This document shows, piece after piece, positions 6,204 to 13,522 of a stretch of DNA of 13,522 nucleotides. A program made the position numbers and the translations under genes. Every line of letters begins with the position of its first letter. Position 1 is the first letter of the stretch. The notes below the pieces were generated by a model. It searched no databases, had not been told where the DNA came from, and worked only from the letters and a program-made list of their open reading frames with translations. The DNA is from an uncultured Bacteroidales bacterium (GTDB taxonomy: Bacteria; Bacteroidota; Bacteroidia; Bacteroidales; UBA932): contig UQYV01000055.1 of the NCBI GenBank assembly GCA_900545245.1, positions 1 to 13,522 on the forward strand, written 5' to 3'.

Positions 6204-6213
6204 GGCCGCGGCC
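6204..6213. promoter_or_regulatory. GGCCGCGGCC palindrome upstream of the portal promoter
   Basis: A perfect 10-base GC palindrome 15 bases upstream of the -33 box. It could be a protein-binding site but may be chance. Confidence 0.25.
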
Positions 6214-6367
6214 GATGCGCAGATTGCCCACATACGCCATCGAAACGGACAGTCTCCTATTCCGTACATCCGAAAAATTACAAGATTTCGGTAATATTTT
6301 TAAGGTATATATGTATATGTCAATGCCTTGCCACGTCCGTTCCGGAGAAAATGCTTTTTTCGCGGAC

Positions 6368-6452
6368 AAAAAAGCCCGGCCGCGCTCATTTTCGTTTGCG
6401 GTCGCAAACGAGGAAAAAGGTGATATATGACGCGCTGACCCCGCGCCGGGCT
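6368..6452 (-). terminator. Terminator of the capsid-terminase operon
   Basis: On the minus strand AGCCCGGC (6452..6445) begins inside the terL TAG stop and pairs perfectly with GCCGGGCT (6380..6373), followed by TTTTT (6372..6368). Three more pairs form beyond a one-base bulge. The enclosed 64 bases are unusually long for a terminator loop but contain their own hairpin, so the structure is a stem carrying a nested stem. Confidence 0.65.
6392..6411. promoter_or_regulatory. 20-base dyad inside the terminator loop
   Basis: TCGTTTGCG (6392..6400) and CGCAAACGA (6403..6411) are perfect 9-base arms around two bases. A two-base loop is poor for RNA, although opening one pair would allow a tetraloop; the dyad may instead bind a protein as DNA. 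It could be an operator, a processing site or a packaging-related site. Confidence 0.45.
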
Positions 6453-8226
6453 ACTTGAATTGAGGGTCGAGGTTGGATTTCGCGGCGGAAGAACGCATCG
6501 AGGCGAGCTTGCGCCTCTCCCTTGTCATAAGCAGATACTTGAACGAATCCGACGGGTTGGTGGAACGGGTAGGCAGTTCGGCCACAGGCAGGCGTTCGCT
6601 CGATTTGTCCTTAAACACAACTCCGGACTTCACCTTGGTGCGCGCAAGTTCGAGCGACATCTTCAGGTTCTTTGCGGCATAGGCGTCAATGCGAAGCCAG
6701 GGCAGGCGCGGGTTGCGCTCCGACATCAGCTCCTGCATGAAGGCATACTCCTCCGGTTGGCCGATGTTGCCTTGACGTATGGACATCAGGTGCACCGTCC
6801 ATCCGGTCCTGTTGCCACCGTCCCACTCTACGGCACGCTTGAACTTGGAGACCTGATCCTCTCCCACGGACTTGTAGGCGTTGCCGGAACGATCGTAGTA
6901 TAGATAGAGCACGCGGTTCTGCATGGCCGCGAAGTAGGTGCGGAACTTCACTCCGAGATCCTCGGTGTATTCCGGAGCCAAAGTGTAGAGAAACTTGAGC
7001 ACTCTGATAATCTCATGTCCCTGTTCACTCCCATCTTGCCCGATTGTCATCGAGCACATATTGCCGAAATCCACACCGGCCTGCAATGGCTTGGTGCGGT
7101 TCAGATGGCGGAGCACACGGCAGTCCTCGACCTCGCGCATATCGAGACGGTCGTATGCGTCTTCGTCTATGCCGTCGTAGTAGAAGTGCCGTGCGGAGAG
7201 CGCGGTGTAGAAGCGGTCGCCGCTTTCGAGTCGCGGCTTGAGTGAAAGGATGGCAGTGTTAAGGTCAGGCAGCTTCGCGGCAATGGCATCGGAGAACCAT
7301 TCCTCCGTGAGGATGTCCGCGTTCACATAGCTCGATGCGCGTATGTAGAAAGTCGATGCCTCAGGACGGCTGCGAAGTTCCGTCCACCGCGCCTTCCAGA
7401 GTTCGGCCGTGCGGAGTCTGTTCCGGCAGTCATTGAGGTCATCAGGCGACTTTGTCTTGAGCCATTTATCCTTGGCAGCCACATATTCATGCAGGGCCTC
7501 GTTATACACGAGCCCAGCCTTTATCACTGTGAGTATCGCAGTCTTGTCTACATTGTCCGCCTCTTTGTGCATCCAGTCATATTCCCCGATGTGGGAGACG
7601 TCCGCCATATCGGATGTAAAGCACACGCCTCGATAGAACACACTCCTTCCATATTCCTGCCTATAGCCACGTACAGCCTTGAGGAGGTTGGCGATTTTAT
7701 CTTCACGGAAATATTTCGCCTCGTCCCCGAACACGAAGACGTATGACGCGCCCGCGAGAGTCGACGGGCGGTCGAGCGAGCCGAAGCGGATGTTCAGCCC
7801 TGTGAAGAAGATGATGGTGCGCTTGTAGGAAACGAGCCTGTTGAATGGCTTCCAGAAATGGGGCTTGAGCCAGTCCGGAAGGTTCTTTGTCTCAGCGTCG
7901 GTAAACTCCGGTGGCTGCTTCTCTATGACATAGTGCTCGCCTTCTCTGAATCCCTTACGCTCAAGTCCCTCCAATACGGAAGGCAGGACATTCGCCGTGA
8001 GGTTACTGAACGTATCGGCAACCCAGCAACATGGTGCGCCAGGCATATCGAACATTATGTCGATAAGCCTTTCAACCTGGATGTCGGTGGTCTTCGCGCT
8101 GCCTCGTCCAAGTTCGCAGTAGGTCTTCCGTGCTCCGACGAGGGCGACCAGTTGCGCGAATTTGTTCTGATATTGCACCGACGCGCTTTCCGTCCGCTCG
8201 ACGTTAACTTTCTTCCTGTGCGACAT
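6451..8226 (-). CDS. terL: Terminase large subunit (ATPase and nuclease), 591 aa
   Basis: The motor that pumps phage DNA through the portal into the prohead and cuts it. The ATPase half shows a Walker A-type motif GRGSAKT at residues 40-46 and a Walker B strand VFVFGDEA at 163-170 with the D-E pair at 168-169. The following TS at 204-205 (VCFTSDM) may be the coupling motif. The nuclease half has an RNase H-like layout: GVDFG with D386, LYYDRSG with D445, and a late STNPSDSF with D560, the three acidic residues expected for metal binding. Length is normal for the family. The start ATG at 8226 overlaps the small-subunit candidate by 23 bases. The stop codon lies in the terminator stem, so terL is the last gene of its operon, an uncommon place for it. 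The identification is firm. Confidence 0.93.
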   Translation of the reverse strand: MSHRKKVNVERTESASVQYQNKFAQLVALVGARKTYCELGRGSAKTTDIQVERLIDIMFDMPGAPCCWVADTFSNLTANVLPSVLEGLERKGFREGEHYVIEKQPPEFTDAETKNLPDWLKPHFWKPFNRLVSYKRTIIFFTGLNIRFGSLDRPSTLAGASYVFVFGDEAKYFREDKIANLLKAVRGYRQEYGRSVFYRGVCFTSDMADVSHIGEYDWMHKEADNVDKTAILTVIKAGLVYNEALHEYVAAKDKWLKTKSPDDLNDCRNRLRTAELWKARWTELRSRPEASTFYIRASSYVNADILTEEWFSDAIAAKLPDLNTAILSLKPRLESGDRFYTALSARHFYYDGIDEDAYDRLDMREVEDCRVLRHLNRTKPLQAGVDFGNMCSMTIGQDGSEQGHEIIRVLKFLYTLAPEYTEDLGVKFRTYFAAMQNRVLYLYYDRSGNAYKSVGEDQVSKFKRAVEWDGGNRTGWTVHLMSIRQGNIGQPEEYAFMQELMSERNPRLPWLRIDAYAAKNLKMSLELARTKVKSGVVFKDKSSERLPVAELPTRSTNPSDSFKYLLMTRERRKLASMRSSAAKSNLDPQFK

Positions 8227-9100
8227 TGTCCATCAATTTTACTATATCAAGGTCATCGATGCCCGCATCAACCCTCAGGCGTTTCTTCACCGCTTCCGGA
8301 GCGACTATGCCGTCAATCTGACGCGCCAGCTCATCCCTGTTCGCCCTCGGAAGCCCTATGACTTCAGGAGAAAGCGAGAGCACGCGGAACTGCTTGCTGT
8401 AGTTCTCGGCAGGCAGCTGCTGCGGGTCATCCTGCTCAAGTCTGAGCACCTTTGCCTTGCTTGAGAGGATTCCGGCGGCAATTTCAAAATCCTTCGTTGT
8501 CCTGGCATTCTGCATAGCGAGGACATAGAGGGTGTCATACTGGTCTGCCATCTTCGCCCGCATCGCCTCCTTGGAAACCTTGCGGTTTGCGAAAAACATC
8601 TCTATGGATTCGGCGTACATATTGGAAGCCTGTTCATAGGAGAAGGAGAATGGTTTGGAGGTGAGGAATTTTATCGTGCGACGTTTTCCCCACTGGCCGT
8701 CGAGGGAATATATCATCGTAAGTAGGTCTATATACACCTGCTCCTTCTGTGAAAGATTGCCCTTGCTCCCACCGGCTATATAGTCCTGTATGCGCTCGAA
8801 AGCCCCCTCGTCTTCAGGACCGCCGAAAAGATCGAGCTTCGAAAGGCTGAAACTCTTGTCGCGCACCACCTCGTTGAATTGCTTCACTGCTTCCGGGGTT
8901 CCGCTGGCTGCGGCACGCGCCACGGCGATCTCGATGTCGGCACGTTTCTTCAGCCGTCCGTGTTCGATGGCTTCACGCACCTCTTCAGGCACGGACTTCT
9001 CGTCTATACCCTCACTGATGAATATTTCGTTGTCCGGCCAGCCGAGGGCGGCAAGGTAGGCAATCCTGTCAAGGCTGTCGTCTTTCTCTTCGTTGTTCAT
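8204..9100 (-). CDS. terS: Probable terminase small subunit (298 aa)
   Basis: The small subunit recognises phage DNA for packaging and hands it to the large subunit. The N-terminus (residues 11-60) has a helix-turn-helix look: AYLAALGWPDNEIFISEGI, then SVPEEVREAIEHGRLKKRADIEIAVARAA, close to small terminases where a recognition domain is followed by a basic-acidic helix. The following PEAVKQFNEVV also fits. The rest is helical, including a stretch LLTMIYSLDGQWGKRRTIKFL around 125-145, and the protein is longer than usual (many are 100-200 residues), so it may carry an additional domain. It overlaps terL by 23 bases and the preceding gene by 32 bases, which supports coupled expression. The role is inferred from the DNA-binding-like N-terminus and direct adjacency to terL. 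Confidence 0.65.
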   Translation of the reverse strand: MNNEEKDDSLDRIAYLAALGWPDNEIFISEGIDEKSVPEEVREAIEHGRLKKRADIEIAVARAAASGTPEAVKQFNEVVRDKSFSLSKLDLFGGPEDEGAFERIQDYIAGGSKGNLSQKEQVYIDLLTMIYSLDGQWGKRRTIKFLTSKPFSFSYEQASNMYAESIEMFFANRKVSKEAMRAKMADQYDTLYVLAMQNARTTKDFEIAAGILSSKAKVLRLEQDDPQQLPAENYSKQFRVLSLSPEVIGLPRANRDELARQIDGIVAPEAVKKRLRVDAGIDDLDIVKLMDNVAQEES

Positions 9101-9767
9101 AGTCGTCGATCATTCGTTTGACTTCCGCGAGCATCCGACGCTTTGCCGCGATGCGCTCTTCCCTCAATGGGCGGAGATGTGGTTTGTCTCCCTTTTTAAT
9201 TTCGTTGCCGGCTCTCCAGATTGCCTCCTCAAGATTCTCCTTTTTCCGGACGAGTTCCATGATCGGCATCGCGCGAAGCTCCGCCGTCTGTCTGGACTCT
9301 TTGAAAATCGGATGCTCGCCGAGCACAGAGTGATGTTCCTTATAATGAGTAAATTCGGAGAAGATTTTCCGATTGTTGGAATAATTTTCCAGCACTTTTT
9401 TCGCTGTTTCGTAACATTGTTCCGGAGTGGTGCATAGGAAGAGTTCCTCGTGCGCTCTCATCGACTCCTCCCATGCCGTTATTTTGTCGGCCGCCAGAAT
9501 CTTCAGTTCCTGCGGGCAATCCGGCTCCGAGAGGAATGGCCAGCTTTCGCGGAACTTCACTTTAGGCGCAGGCTGCAAGGCGCTGACGACGATTGATCTT
9601 TTTGACGAAAACGGCAGGAGCGATGCCTTCAGGAGATAGGAGAACCGTTTAGGGGCTTTGCGGACGAGGGTGTCGAGGTGGCGGTTCGGGGCATATGTAC
9701 TCAAAAGCCGAAGTCCTTCCTGAACCTCGGCTCCTGAATCAATCCATCTGTCAATCTCGTTCAACAT
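9069..9767 (-). CDS. Unrecognised phage protein before terS (232 aa)
   Basis: The gene overlaps its upstream neighbour by 7 bases and terS by 32 bases, so it belongs to the operon. The protein is basic and highly helical. The N-terminal part has EIDRWIDSGAEVQEGLRLLS (4-23), then a proline-bearing middle (FRESWPFLSEPDCPQELKIL), and the last 60 residues (VRKKENLEEAIWRAGNEIKK and KRRMLAEVKRMIDDYEQRR) form a likely coiled coil with many charged residues. No signal, membrane segment or enzyme motif appears. Its place between structural genes and terS and the coiled coil suit an assembly or DNA-packaging accessory protein, but I do not recognise the family. Confidence 0.5.
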   Translation of the reverse strand: MLNEIDRWIDSGAEVQEGLRLLSTYAPNRHLDTLVRKAPKRFSYLLKASLLPFSSKRSIVVSALQPAPKVKFRESWPFLSEPDCPQELKILAADKITAWEESMRAHEELFLCTTPEQCYETAKKVLENYSNNRKIFSEFTHYKEHHSVLGEHPIFKESRQTAELRAMPIMELVRKKENLEEAIWRAGNEIKKGDKPHLRPLREERIAAKRRMLAEVKRMIDDYEQRRERRQP

Positions 9768-10435
9768 CCCTCGTTCATTTCCTCTTTGAGAAGGAATTTT
9801 TCAGCGAGCGCAGCAATGGCGGCGAACCCTTCCGGCGATGCTGCCACAAAGAACTTTCGCAGGAAAGCCTCTATGACCACATTCTCGCAAGGGTTGGCTC
9901 GGAGCACAGGCGTGATGAAGTTTCCGAACGAGAACGACACCTCCATCAGGAGTTTTCCGGCATTGTACCGCTTCAAGAACGCCTCGGCCGTATCGGTCTC
10001 GGAATCGTCGGCCGCAAGCCACGCAACGAGCCTTTCTTTGTCGAAAGTCATCGGCACGCGGCTGACCGCCTGCCTTTCCCCGTTCCGTGTCACATAGACA
10101 TAGTTTCCTTTCAGAAGTTCGTCCGTGATTTCCGTACACGGGATGATGTTCGCAGAAAGAAGAGTGAACTGGTCGGCAATCCTATTGTCGGCAAGGCATT
10201 CCGCCAGAACTTCCGGCAGCTGTGCCCCGGTGTCAGTGACAACGAGATGCCGTCCTTTGTGGAATCTGTCCCAGAGGCGCGTCATCAGGGGCTCGGTTCC
10301 AGGATAGGCACACACGACCACATCGTACTTTTTCTCGGCTGCCGCTTCAGGTGCAGCAGTTTCGATGCCTGAAGCCTGAGCCTCAGCTGTCTTCTGAGGC
10401 TCAGTTTCCATAATCTGTGATTCTTTCTTTGCCAT
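9761..10435 (-). CDS. Unrecognised protein with disordered N-terminus and alpha/beta core (224 aa)
   Basis: Residues 1-35 are rich in A, E, K and T (for example AEAQASGIETAAPEAAAEKK) and probably disordered. From residue 37 the sequence turns into an ordered core beginning YDVVVCAYPGTEPLMTRLWDRF, a strand followed by a glycine turn and helix, as in Rossmann-like folds, then HLVVTDTG and a second strand FTLLSANIIPC. The rest (about 118-224) has mixed helices with VSFSFGNFITPVL. No nucleotide-binding P-loop or other catalytic set is visible. It is the third gene after the capsid gene and starts 11 bases after the preceding stop. A capsid accessory or head-tail protein is possible from position; function unknown. 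Confidence 0.55.
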   Translation of the reverse strand: MAKKESQIMETEPQKTAEAQASGIETAAPEAAAEKKYDVVVCAYPGTEPLMTRLWDRFHKGRHLVVTDTGAQLPEVLAECLADNRIADQFTLLSANIIPCTEITDELLKGNYVYVTRNGERQAVSRVPMTFDKERLVAWLAADDSETDTAEAFLKRYNAGKLLMEVSFSFGNFITPVLRANPCENVVIEAFLRKFFVAASPEGFAAIAALAEKFLLKEEMNEGC

Positions 10436-10446
10436 TCTTCAGATGA

Positions 10447-11001
10447 TTAGGCAGTTTCGGTCACTGCGGTTGCAGCGGCCGCTAATGCGGGTAGCTCGCC
10501 CTCGTAGTCGGCCGGGAGGAACTTGCCGGCGATGTCCTGTTTCCAGGTAAGCTTGCGCTTGTTGGCCTCGCTGCTGTCGGTCCTCTCAACCGTGAGGAAC
10601 AGAGGGTTGCACTTGTTTCCGAACGCCTGTACGCGTCCTGCCGCTGAGCCGTCGCACTCCTTTACGAGGATGACGACACCCTTATTCATGAAGGCCTCGA
10701 CGAAGTTCTTGATGTCCTTCTCGTTGCCAGGGTGCTCGAACTCGACACCCTGTTTCACGCCACGGGCATCGGCGTCGCCGGAATACTCTTCTGATGCTGC
10801 GATGGTCTTAGGCGTCCCATATACGCACACGGCTTTCGCTCCCTCCTTGAGAGTGTAGTTGCCCTTCACGGTCACGTCACCGAGTGCTCTCGTAGGTTCG
10901 GTCTCGATGTCCTCGACATCCATGATTATGATGTCGGAAGACTTTGGAGACGGGCATCCAGCGCCGTCTCCATTCTTTGGAATACTTACTTTTGTATACA
11001 T
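10447..11001 (-). CDS. Probable phage structural protein (184 aa), decoration or tail-tube type
   Basis: This gene begins 22 bases after the capsid stop. The protein starts MYTKVSIPKNGDG and has a series of likely beta strands: DIIIMDVEDIE (23-33), VTVKGNYTLKEGAKAVCVYGTP (43-64), GVEFEHPGNEKDIKNFVEAF (85-104), VVILVKECD (109-117) and PLFLTVERTD (132-141). The end is an alanine-rich tail. A strand-rich protein with a single helix right after the capsid gene fits a head decoration protein; the same features fit a tail-tube protein, whose fold also has one helix packed on beta sheets. I recall comparable Bacteroidetes phage proteins but cannot name them. A structural role is fairly likely, the exact one open. 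Confidence 0.6.
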   Translation of the reverse strand: MYTKVSIPKNGDGAGCPSPKSSDIIIMDVEDIETEPTRALGDVTVKGNYTLKEGAKAVCVYGTPKTIAASEEYSGDADARGVKQGVEFEHPGNEKDIKNFVEAFMNKGVVILVKECDGSAAGRVQAFGNKCNPLFLTVERTDSSEANKRKLTWKQDIAGKFLPADYEGELPALAAAATAVTETA

Positions 11002-11023
11002 AGTCCTGATTGTTTTTCAGTGA

Positions 11024-12592
11024 TTACGCGCCTTCCTGTCCGGATTGTCCGGAATCTCCGGCCGCCTTCTGTTCAGAGTCCTGGCTTGCCGGCTTGACCC
11101 CGTTCATCCACGGACCGTCCTCAGTGAGGTCTATGCCCTCGGAAAGGATGCTCTCTGAAGGAGTGTATCCGGTCGGAACGGCCGCGAACACAGCTTCGGC
11201 AATCTTGAAGCCAACCGACAGAGAGTATTCTCCGAACACCTTCACATCGTAGTTGCTCTCCTCGATGCGGTTGATGCAGCTCTCCGCCTTGGAGTAGTCA
11301 ACCAGCTCGACGAAGTTCTCTTTCGGAGTGGCGAAGAGAATCGGCGAGTTGTACATAGATTCAAGAGCCACAAGGTGGAAGTTGGTGAAACGGATGGTGT
11401 CGCCGTTCTCGATGCCGGTGTACTTGCCGTTTACGGCAAAGTCTGCCCTCTTGTAGCGGGTGCGGAACTGCTCTGAGCAAAAAACGACTGCGGTCTTCGC
11501 GAAGAGTCCGGAGATGTTGTCAACGAAGCTGTCAACATACTTCAGGAGCTCCTCGTCAGAGAGCGTCCTGTAGTCCTTTGCTGCGCGGAGGTAGTTGATT
11601 TTACAGTTTTCGTCCGTAAGACCATCGACGAGGATGGTCTCGTAGCCGTCCATGGAATCCTTAGCTGCTGAACCGGCCGTACCATCAGTGAGCCCGGCAA
11701 GCGAGACTTCCTTGAACTTTCCCTTTCCAATCATCGAGAGGGTGATGTCGTCGAGGGTCTTCGGAAGGATGTGCTCCTCGATGATATACTTGGTGATAGG
11801 CATCTCAGCCTGAGTCTTGCCCTGCTCGTAGAGGTTGAGCAACCATGACTTGATGATGTCCGTCGGACGAATCAAGACGTTGATTTTGTGACGGCGGTAA
11901 GGGATGCGAATCGGAGTGAATTTCGCCGTGCCTTTAGGAGTCCACTTAGGAGTGAACTGCTGTGAGACTTCGGTGAAGATGGCAGCAGAAGCGATGAAGT
12001 CGCGATCGGACTGGATACGCGTCATGTGCTTTGAGTCGTTGAAGCCCATATAGAGCCTCTTTGCGAGGAGGTCGAGCTTTGCCTTTGGCGGCATCACAAT
12101 CTTGAACTCAGTGTTCAGATCCGCAACGTCAAGTGTGCTGCTGTCGAGGGCTGCGAAAGCCATCGGGTTTGTGGAAGCGAGCGCCTGTGCGACAATCTTG
12201 TTGTGCGCTGCGCTCATGTTCAGGACGAACTGCCTTGTGGCTTCGCCTGCCGAAAGCGGCTTTGACGGAGTCTGTGCCTGTGGCTGCGGTTCCGGTTCAC
12301 GGGAAAGTTCCAGGACATCGCCCTGAAGCTTTTTCACCTGAGCGGAGAGGGCTGCTGTAGCCTCGGCTGTCTTGGCAGCAACGGCCGCGTCGAAGAGGTC
12401 GAAGGCGTCTTCGTCTTCGAGAGTGACGGACTCCAGCTTTTCGAGGAAAGCCTGTCCGTAGTTCTCAAGAACCTTCGCGCGCTCCTCAGCGGAAAGTTCA
12501 ACCTTTCCATCCTTGACAGCGAGCTCCGGTTTTCCGAGAAGACGGGCAACGATTTTGCCCATCTTTGAGTTTGAGAGTGCTTTTTTGTTCAT
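11024..12592 (-). CDS. Major capsid protein, HK97-like, with N-terminal scaffold-like segment (522 aa)
   Basis: The main shell protein. Residues 1-97 are charged and helical (VLENYGQAFLEKLES, then a coiled-coil-like AALSAQVKKLQGDVLEL at 80-96), followed by a P/Q linker (REPEPQPQAQTPSKP, 98-112). This looks like the delta or scaffold domain that guides prohead assembly and is cut off by the maturation protease. The core from about 120 on shows HK97-type signs: KLDLLAKRLYMGF, then long strands near PKGTAKFTPIRIPYRRHKIN, helices, AVVFCSEQFRTRYKRADF and a late FHLVALESM with SPILFATPKENFVELVD, like the strand pattern of the A domain. The C-terminal 25 residues (rich in Q, G, S, D) are probably flexible. 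The adjacent upstream S49 protease and the size support the call. The cleavage site cannot be pinned down from sequence. Confidence 0.8.
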   Translation of the reverse strand: MNKKALSNSKMGKIVARLLGKPELAVKDGKVELSAEERAKVLENYGQAFLEKLESVTLEDEDAFDLFDAAVAAKTAEATAALSAQVKKLQGDVLELSREPEPQPQAQTPSKPLSAGEATRQFVLNMSAAHNKIVAQALASTNPMAFAALDSSTLDVADLNTEFKIVMPPKAKLDLLAKRLYMGFNDSKHMTRIQSDRDFIASAAIFTEVSQQFTPKWTPKGTAKFTPIRIPYRRHKINVLIRPTDIIKSWLLNLYEQGKTQAEMPITKYIIEEHILPKTLDDITLSMIGKGKFKEVSLAGLTDGTAGSAAKDSMDGYETILVDGLTDENCKINYLRAAKDYRTLSDEELLKYVDSFVDNISGLFAKTAVVFCSEQFRTRYKRADFAVNGKYTGIENGDTIRFTNFHLVALESMYNSPILFATPKENFVELVDYSKAESCINRIEESNYDVKVFGEYSLSVGFKIAEAVFAAVPTGYTPSESILSEGIDLTEDGPWMNGVKPASQDSEQKAAGDSGQSGQEGA

Positions 12593-12626
12593 TGTACTTG
12601 GTATAAGAGGTTTGTAAGTATTTTCG

Positions 12627-13484
12627 TCAGATTTCAGCGAGCGCGAACGCGGCTTCTACGCTTTCCTTGAGAGTCTTCCGAGCATCGGCGAACCCGAGCT
12701 TCAGAGCGTCGTCGCAGAGGAAAGTCGCCCCGGTCAAGACGCCCTCTTTCTCCACATCGAGCATCGGGCGTCCTCTCTTGACTGCCTCCTGGAACTGTGA
12801 GACGATTGGAGACATACTGTCCTGGATGAGGCTGTAGTCTCCTTCGAGTGCCTTTCTGTAGTCGAGGTTCTTATCTGGGGACTCGCGTGCATAGACCGGA
12901 ACAACCTTCACCCCGGTCTGCGGGTCTTTCTCCGGAGGTAGCGACAGTGTGCACAGCACCCCGATGGAACCTATTTCAGACATAGGGTTGTCGAGATAGA
13001 TGAGATCACACTGTGATGCCACCCAAAGAGCGGCACTGCAACAGAGGTCGCAGTGAGCGATGACAGGCTTGCCGGCCTCCCGTGCATATCGGATTGCTTC
13101 GACAAGAGGGGGGACTGCGTTTGCTGCGCCTCCGCCGCTGTCAATGTCAAGCACGAGTGCGACGATGTCCTGACGGTCGGCGTATTTCCTGATGAATGAA
13201 GCAAGATCCATAGCCCCGTAGGAGCTACAGGTCTCGTATTTGGTCATTGTACCATGAAGCGGCAGAACCGCCACCTTTTTCTCGACCGTCGCCTGTGCAC
13301 CATCGCCAATTTCGGAACCGTCCGAAAGCATGAATGACGGACGCGTCATTTCCTCGACATCGGCAAGAGGCGTGCGTGAAAGCAGCGCAAACACCGCAGG
13401 AAGATATGACTCCGCATCAGCCAGGAGCCATTTCCCACGGATTATCTCCGCAGCCAAATGTGATGTGTTTATCTGTTTTCTCAT
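12627..13484 (-). CDS. S49/SppA-like serine protease, probable capsid maturation protease (285 aa)
   Basis: The protein has the ClpP/crotonase-type fold of SppA peptidases: VAVLPLHGTM (71-80), ALVLDIDSGGGAANAVPPL (109-127) with the D-x-D-S-G-G-G turn, PVIAHCDLCCSAALWVASQCD (140-160), and NPMSEIGSIGVL (166-177). By analogy with short bacterial SppA, Ser150 in CCSAALW should be the nucleophile and Lys205 in ESPDKNLDYR the general base, about 55 residues later as expected. Phages often use such enzymes to trim the scaffold segment from the capsid protein; the gene directly upstream of the capsid gene fits this. The usual SGG before the helix is replaced by CCS, a small deviation. No signal peptide or membrane anchor is visible, unlike host SppA. 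The N-terminal 65 residues are low in motif content and may be a propeptide-like part. ATG at 13484 is the natural start. Confidence 0.88.
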   Translation of the reverse strand: MRKQINTSHLAAEIIRGKWLLADAESYLPAVFALLSRTPLADVEEMTRPSFMLSDGSEIGDGAQATVEKKVAVLPLHGTMTKYETCSSYGAMDLASFIRKYADRQDIVALVLDIDSGGGAANAVPPLVEAIRYAREAGKPVIAHCDLCCSAALWVASQCDLIYLDNPMSEIGSIGVLCTLSLPPEKDPQTGVKVVPVYARESPDKNLDYRKALEGDYSLIQDSMSPIVSQFQEAVKRGRPMLDVEKEGVLTGATFLCDDALKLGFADARKTLKESVEAAFALAEI

Positions 13485-13522
13485 TGTCCGTATTTTTACG
13501 CTACAAAGGAAAACAAAAGCGC

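Larger units (their letters stand above)
6154..6450. other. Non-coding junction between terL and the portal unit
   Basis: About 300 bases with no convincing gene. It holds, in transcription order, the terL terminator stem with a dyad inside its loop, an AT-rich stretch (about 6270-6345) with alternating TA runs, a GGCCGCGGCC palindrome and a promoter. A 61-codon minus-strand frame (6184..6369) uses a TTG start inside the terminator region and looks like chance. Confidence 0.6.

Noticed and set aside
6184..6369. Minus-strand open frame of 61 codons in the terL-portal gap
   Set aside because: It begins with TTG directly after the terminator T-run, has no protein-like pattern, and covers the AT-rich and palindromic regulatory stretch.
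6155..6430. Plus-strand open frame of 91 codons in the terL-portal gap
   Set aside because: It runs against all genes, crosses the promoter and terminator elements, and its translation is rich in R, S and P with no domain character.
7858..8361. Plus-strand open frame (167 codons) opposite terL and terS
   Set aside because: It overlaps two well-supported genes on the other strand and shows no recognisable domain.
9695..10372. Long plus-strand open frame (225 codons) opposite the gene at 9761..10435
   Set aside because: It is an antisense shadow; its composition (many R, H, F, S) is typical of reverse reading and the minus-strand gene fits the operon.
1..13522. CRISPR array, tRNA or rRNA genes, insertion sequence, diversity-generating retroelement
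   Set aside because: No regularly spaced repeats, cloverleaf-like sequence, transposase, reverse transcriptase or template repeat pair was found on either strand.

Overview
The window is a stretch of a bacteriophage or prophage that most likely infects a Bacteroidales host (Bacteroides, Prevotella, Alistipes or Muribaculaceae type). The host call rests on two regulatory sites that match the Bacteroidetes sigma factor pattern (a -7 box TAnnTTTG, one with a -33 TTTG at 19-base spacing), on the near absence of Shine-Dalgarno sequences before tightly packed genes, and on structural proteins that look like those of Bacteroidetes siphoviruses. I ran no database search. All convincing genes lie on the minus strand, so the window is transcribed from high to low coordinates.

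From right to left, the first transcription unit (13484 to 6451) encodes an S49/SppA-like capsid maturation protease, a large HK97-type major capsid protein with an N-terminal helical, scaffold-like segment, a small structural protein, two unrecognised proteins, a terminase small subunit candidate and the terminase large subunit. The unit ends in a GC-rich stem followed by a T-run that begins inside the terL stop codon. The following gap (6154-6450) also holds a 20-base dyad, a GGCCGCGGCC palindrome and a near-consensus promoter placed so close to the next start codon that the transcript should be leaderless.

The second unit (6153 to 1915) encodes a 90-residue protein, the portal protein, and four proteins that by position should be head-tail connector, tail completion or chaperone proteins. 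ATGA stop-start overlaps and gaps of 2 to 5 bases suggest translational coupling.

The third part (1914 to about 60) looks like accessory cargo inserted in the late region. It has its own promoter, a Panacea-domain (PanA-type) antitoxin coupled to a MazF/PemK-like putative toxin, and two small hydrophobic membrane proteins. Each membrane gene sits in a similar frame: a 13-base repeat before it and a 29-base repeat containing a stem-loop after it. The last stem-loop resembles an intrinsic terminator. Just beyond it a new open frame starts at base 35 and leaves the window; its start codon abuts a perfect 10-base inverted repeat. The next late gene, perhaps the tape measure gene, probably resumes there.

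The most interesting points are the self-contained toxin-antitoxin and membrane-protein island, the repeat-framed membrane cassettes, the structured terL-portal junction with its probable leaderless promoter, and the unusual gene order with protease and capsid genes ahead of the terminase and portal genes.
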